NCBI GenBank assembly: GCA_050999295.1
Contig: JBPCPI010000232.1
Span: 1 to 23,680 of the forward strand
DNA from: JACCQS01 sp050999295
GTDB lineage: Bacteria > Actinomycetota > Actinomycetes > Mycobacteriales > Geodermatophilaceae
Direction of reading: 5' to 3'
Length of the DNA stretch: 23,680 nt
Each line of letters opens with the position of its first letter. The stretch's first letter is position 1. Made by a program: the position numbers and the translations under genes. This document shows, piece after piece, positions 22,739 to 23,680 of this stretch. The notes beneath the pieces are model-generated. The model searched no databases. It saw only the letters and a list, made by a program, of their open reading frames with translations, and had not been told where the DNA came from.

Positions 22739-23290
22739 CTAAGCCGCTTGCCGTTGGTATGCCGATCGATGCCAAGCCGTAGAGCACTCCCGGCAGTGTC
22801 GGGAACCGTCCGGCCCGACATAGGTATTTGCCTCCGTGTACTCGTGACCGGAGGGGCAACAGGTCTTGAGCGCGTTGGGGGCTACGTGTCGTCCTCTTGC
22901 CAGTGAGTCTCTGACGTTCTCGGACTGTGTGCCTTCCCTTAGGTGGTCAGGTCTCACGCATGGGGGGTTGTCGCAGGCGTGCAGCGCTTGCAAACCCGGC
23001 AGAATGTCCCTGCCGAGTCTCACGCTCAGCGAGAATCTGTGCGCCTTGACCTGCATGGATGCCCCGCTTGGGTAGAGCAAGCCAGAGTGAAACTGCCCGT
23101 AACCCGCTTCATTCTTCTACCTTTGCCATTCCCAGCAATCGCCTACTATGGCAACCTTGCTAAGGAATCTCTCAAATAGCTTATCCTTGGGGAAGCCGGG
23201 TCTAACAAGTTTGCCTTGGTAGTACCAATCAATCCCCCCGGCGTTCCAGTCGTTTAGGGTGAGTTGAGCCTCACGTGTAGTGAGCGTCAT
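22739..23290 (-). pseudogene. Phage-type HNH endonuclease with an in-frame TAG
   Basis: From the ATG at 23290 (MTLTTREAQ) the frame has DKLFERFLSKVAIVGDCWEW, then QR, then TAG (23119-23117). It continues in the same frame with KNEAGYGQFHSG, VKAHRFSL, LQALHACDNPPCVRPDHLRE, CPSGHEYTEANTYV and HCRECSTAWH to the stop at 22739. The domain order (CWEWQG…GYGQF, HRF, HxCDNPxCVxPxHL, then a Cys zinc motif) is that of intact phage HNH homing-type nucleases, so the TAG falls inside one gene. It is either a nonsense mutation or needs readthrough. The region is much less GC-rich than the rest. An upstream run AGGAAGGAA lies ~12 nt before the ATG. Confidence 0.78.
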
Positions 23291-23324
23291 TCGTCTATAT
23301 CGTTTCCTTCCTGTAGTTGGGCAA

Positions 23325-23373
23325 AGAAAATGCCCCCGTCCTTCCCAGCAAAGGAGTCCCGGGGGCATCTTCT
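23325..23373 (-). terminator. Intrinsic terminator (minus strand)
   Basis: The 14-nt arms 23325-23338 and 23360-23373 pair with one mismatch (core ATGCCCCCG/CGGGGGCAT) around a 21-nt loop. On the minus strand the stem ends in GGGGGCATTTTCTTT, a classic U tract. It lies 35 bp before the HNH start and downstream of a putative minus-strand promoter. It either ends an upstream transcript or acts as a leader terminator for the HNH gene. Confidence 0.65.
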
Positions 23374-23680
23374 GAGTGAGAAAGTGTCTTACCAACTGCC
23401 TGCTAGGGACGTTAGAACACAGCCACGTGTTCTAAGCCTAGTATACAGGAATCCGCGCTGTGCTGCTGAGTCTCGGAGCTATACTTAACGTTCGTCCCAA
23501 GGGGGAAGGACCATAACTGGCCATGACCTCCGGTCGTCGTATCCCGCATTTTCAGCGTTTGCGACAGCGGGGCTATGGTGCCGCCTAAAATCACTTGGGG
23601 TAGACAGGTCCACGAAGCAATAGTTCGATCGGCCGTAATCCTCGCCTGTAACCTCCCATACCAGCCGGGCAGGGTTCCCC
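23374..23680. other. Unassigned phage-like DNA at the right edge
   Basis: No recognisable gene is present. The interval has a minus-strand -10-like TATACT (23445-23440) directly upstream of a perfect inverted repeat, and a plus-strand TATACT (23480-23485). After the latter come a strong purine-rich stretch (GGGGGAAGGA, 23501-23510) and a 21-codon frame beginning at the ATG at 23523 and ending at TAA 23586-23588. The frame's spacing to the purine run (12 nt) is long, and the peptide is not recognised. The last 90 bp show nothing I can interpret. Confidence 0.4.
23412..23435. promoter_or_regulatory. Perfect 9-bp inverted repeat at a phage-type promoter
   Basis: TTAGAACAC (23412-23420) and GTGTTCTAA (23427-23435) flank a 6-nt loop. 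On the minus strand it lies 4 nt after TATACT (23445-23440), so it would cover the transcription start, as an operator would. It could also fold as a 5' mRNA hairpin. Confidence 0.45.

Overview
The window comes from a high-GC actinobacterium, probably Actinomycetota with a Mycobacterium/Propionibacteriales-like gene content. It carries a ChoD-type GMC oxidoreductase, a glucosyl-3-phosphoglycerate synthase, a DUF222/HNH (13E12-type) protein and a DUF3072 protein. Many genes look leaderless, with a TANNNT -10 box 6-7 nt before the start codon. I cannot name the genus. Everything up to about 22,670 is GC-rich. The last ~1 kb is visibly less GC-rich and looks acquired.

Layout. 1-900: a divergent pair, a small Cys-containing protein (cut by the left edge) and a MerR regulator. 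The two are separated by a large imperfect palindrome whose 32-bp arms are two mirror-image MerR-type promoters/operators. 894-2064: a DUF559/AbiEi-like protein bracketed by two nearly identical 51-bp palindromic repeats. 2095-4971: a large FAD + Fe-S dehydrogenase (GlcD/GlpC-type fusion). 5089-5601: a gamma-class carbonic-anhydrase-like protein.

5800-10200: a sugar-chemistry block. A Gfo/Idh/MocA oxidoreductase and a zinc-less MDR dehydrogenase (translationally coupled, + strand) converge, with a 75-bp overlap, on a GT4 glycosyltransferase and gpgS (- strand). Both transcription units carry the same TTAC(T/G)ATGTAA palindrome upstream, which suggests a shared regulator. 10291-13611: ChoD-like oxidoreductase, LemA, a DUF3137-like protein and a polyhydroxyalkanoic-acid-system protein. 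13745-15738: an aminotransferase/omega-amidase pair of the YbdL/YafV (MtnE/MtnU) type.

15789-16256: a deletion scar holding the C-terminal remnants of a WYL regulator and a divergent GNAT acetyltransferase, the latter also frameshifted. 16366-18201: DUF3072 and DUF222/HNH proteins. 18259-22481: a minus-strand operon for a PaoABC-like molybdenum hydroxylase (2Fe-2S domain fused to the Mo subunit, plus a FAD subunit with a four-Cys loop) followed by its probable TetR regulator.

22626-23680: a tRNA-Glu(UUC) gene broken after the anticodon arm, followed by phage-like DNA. This holds an HNH endonuclease gene with an in-frame TAG, an intrinsic terminator and a promoter/inverted repeat. No CRISPR array, rRNA gene or complete IS element was seen.
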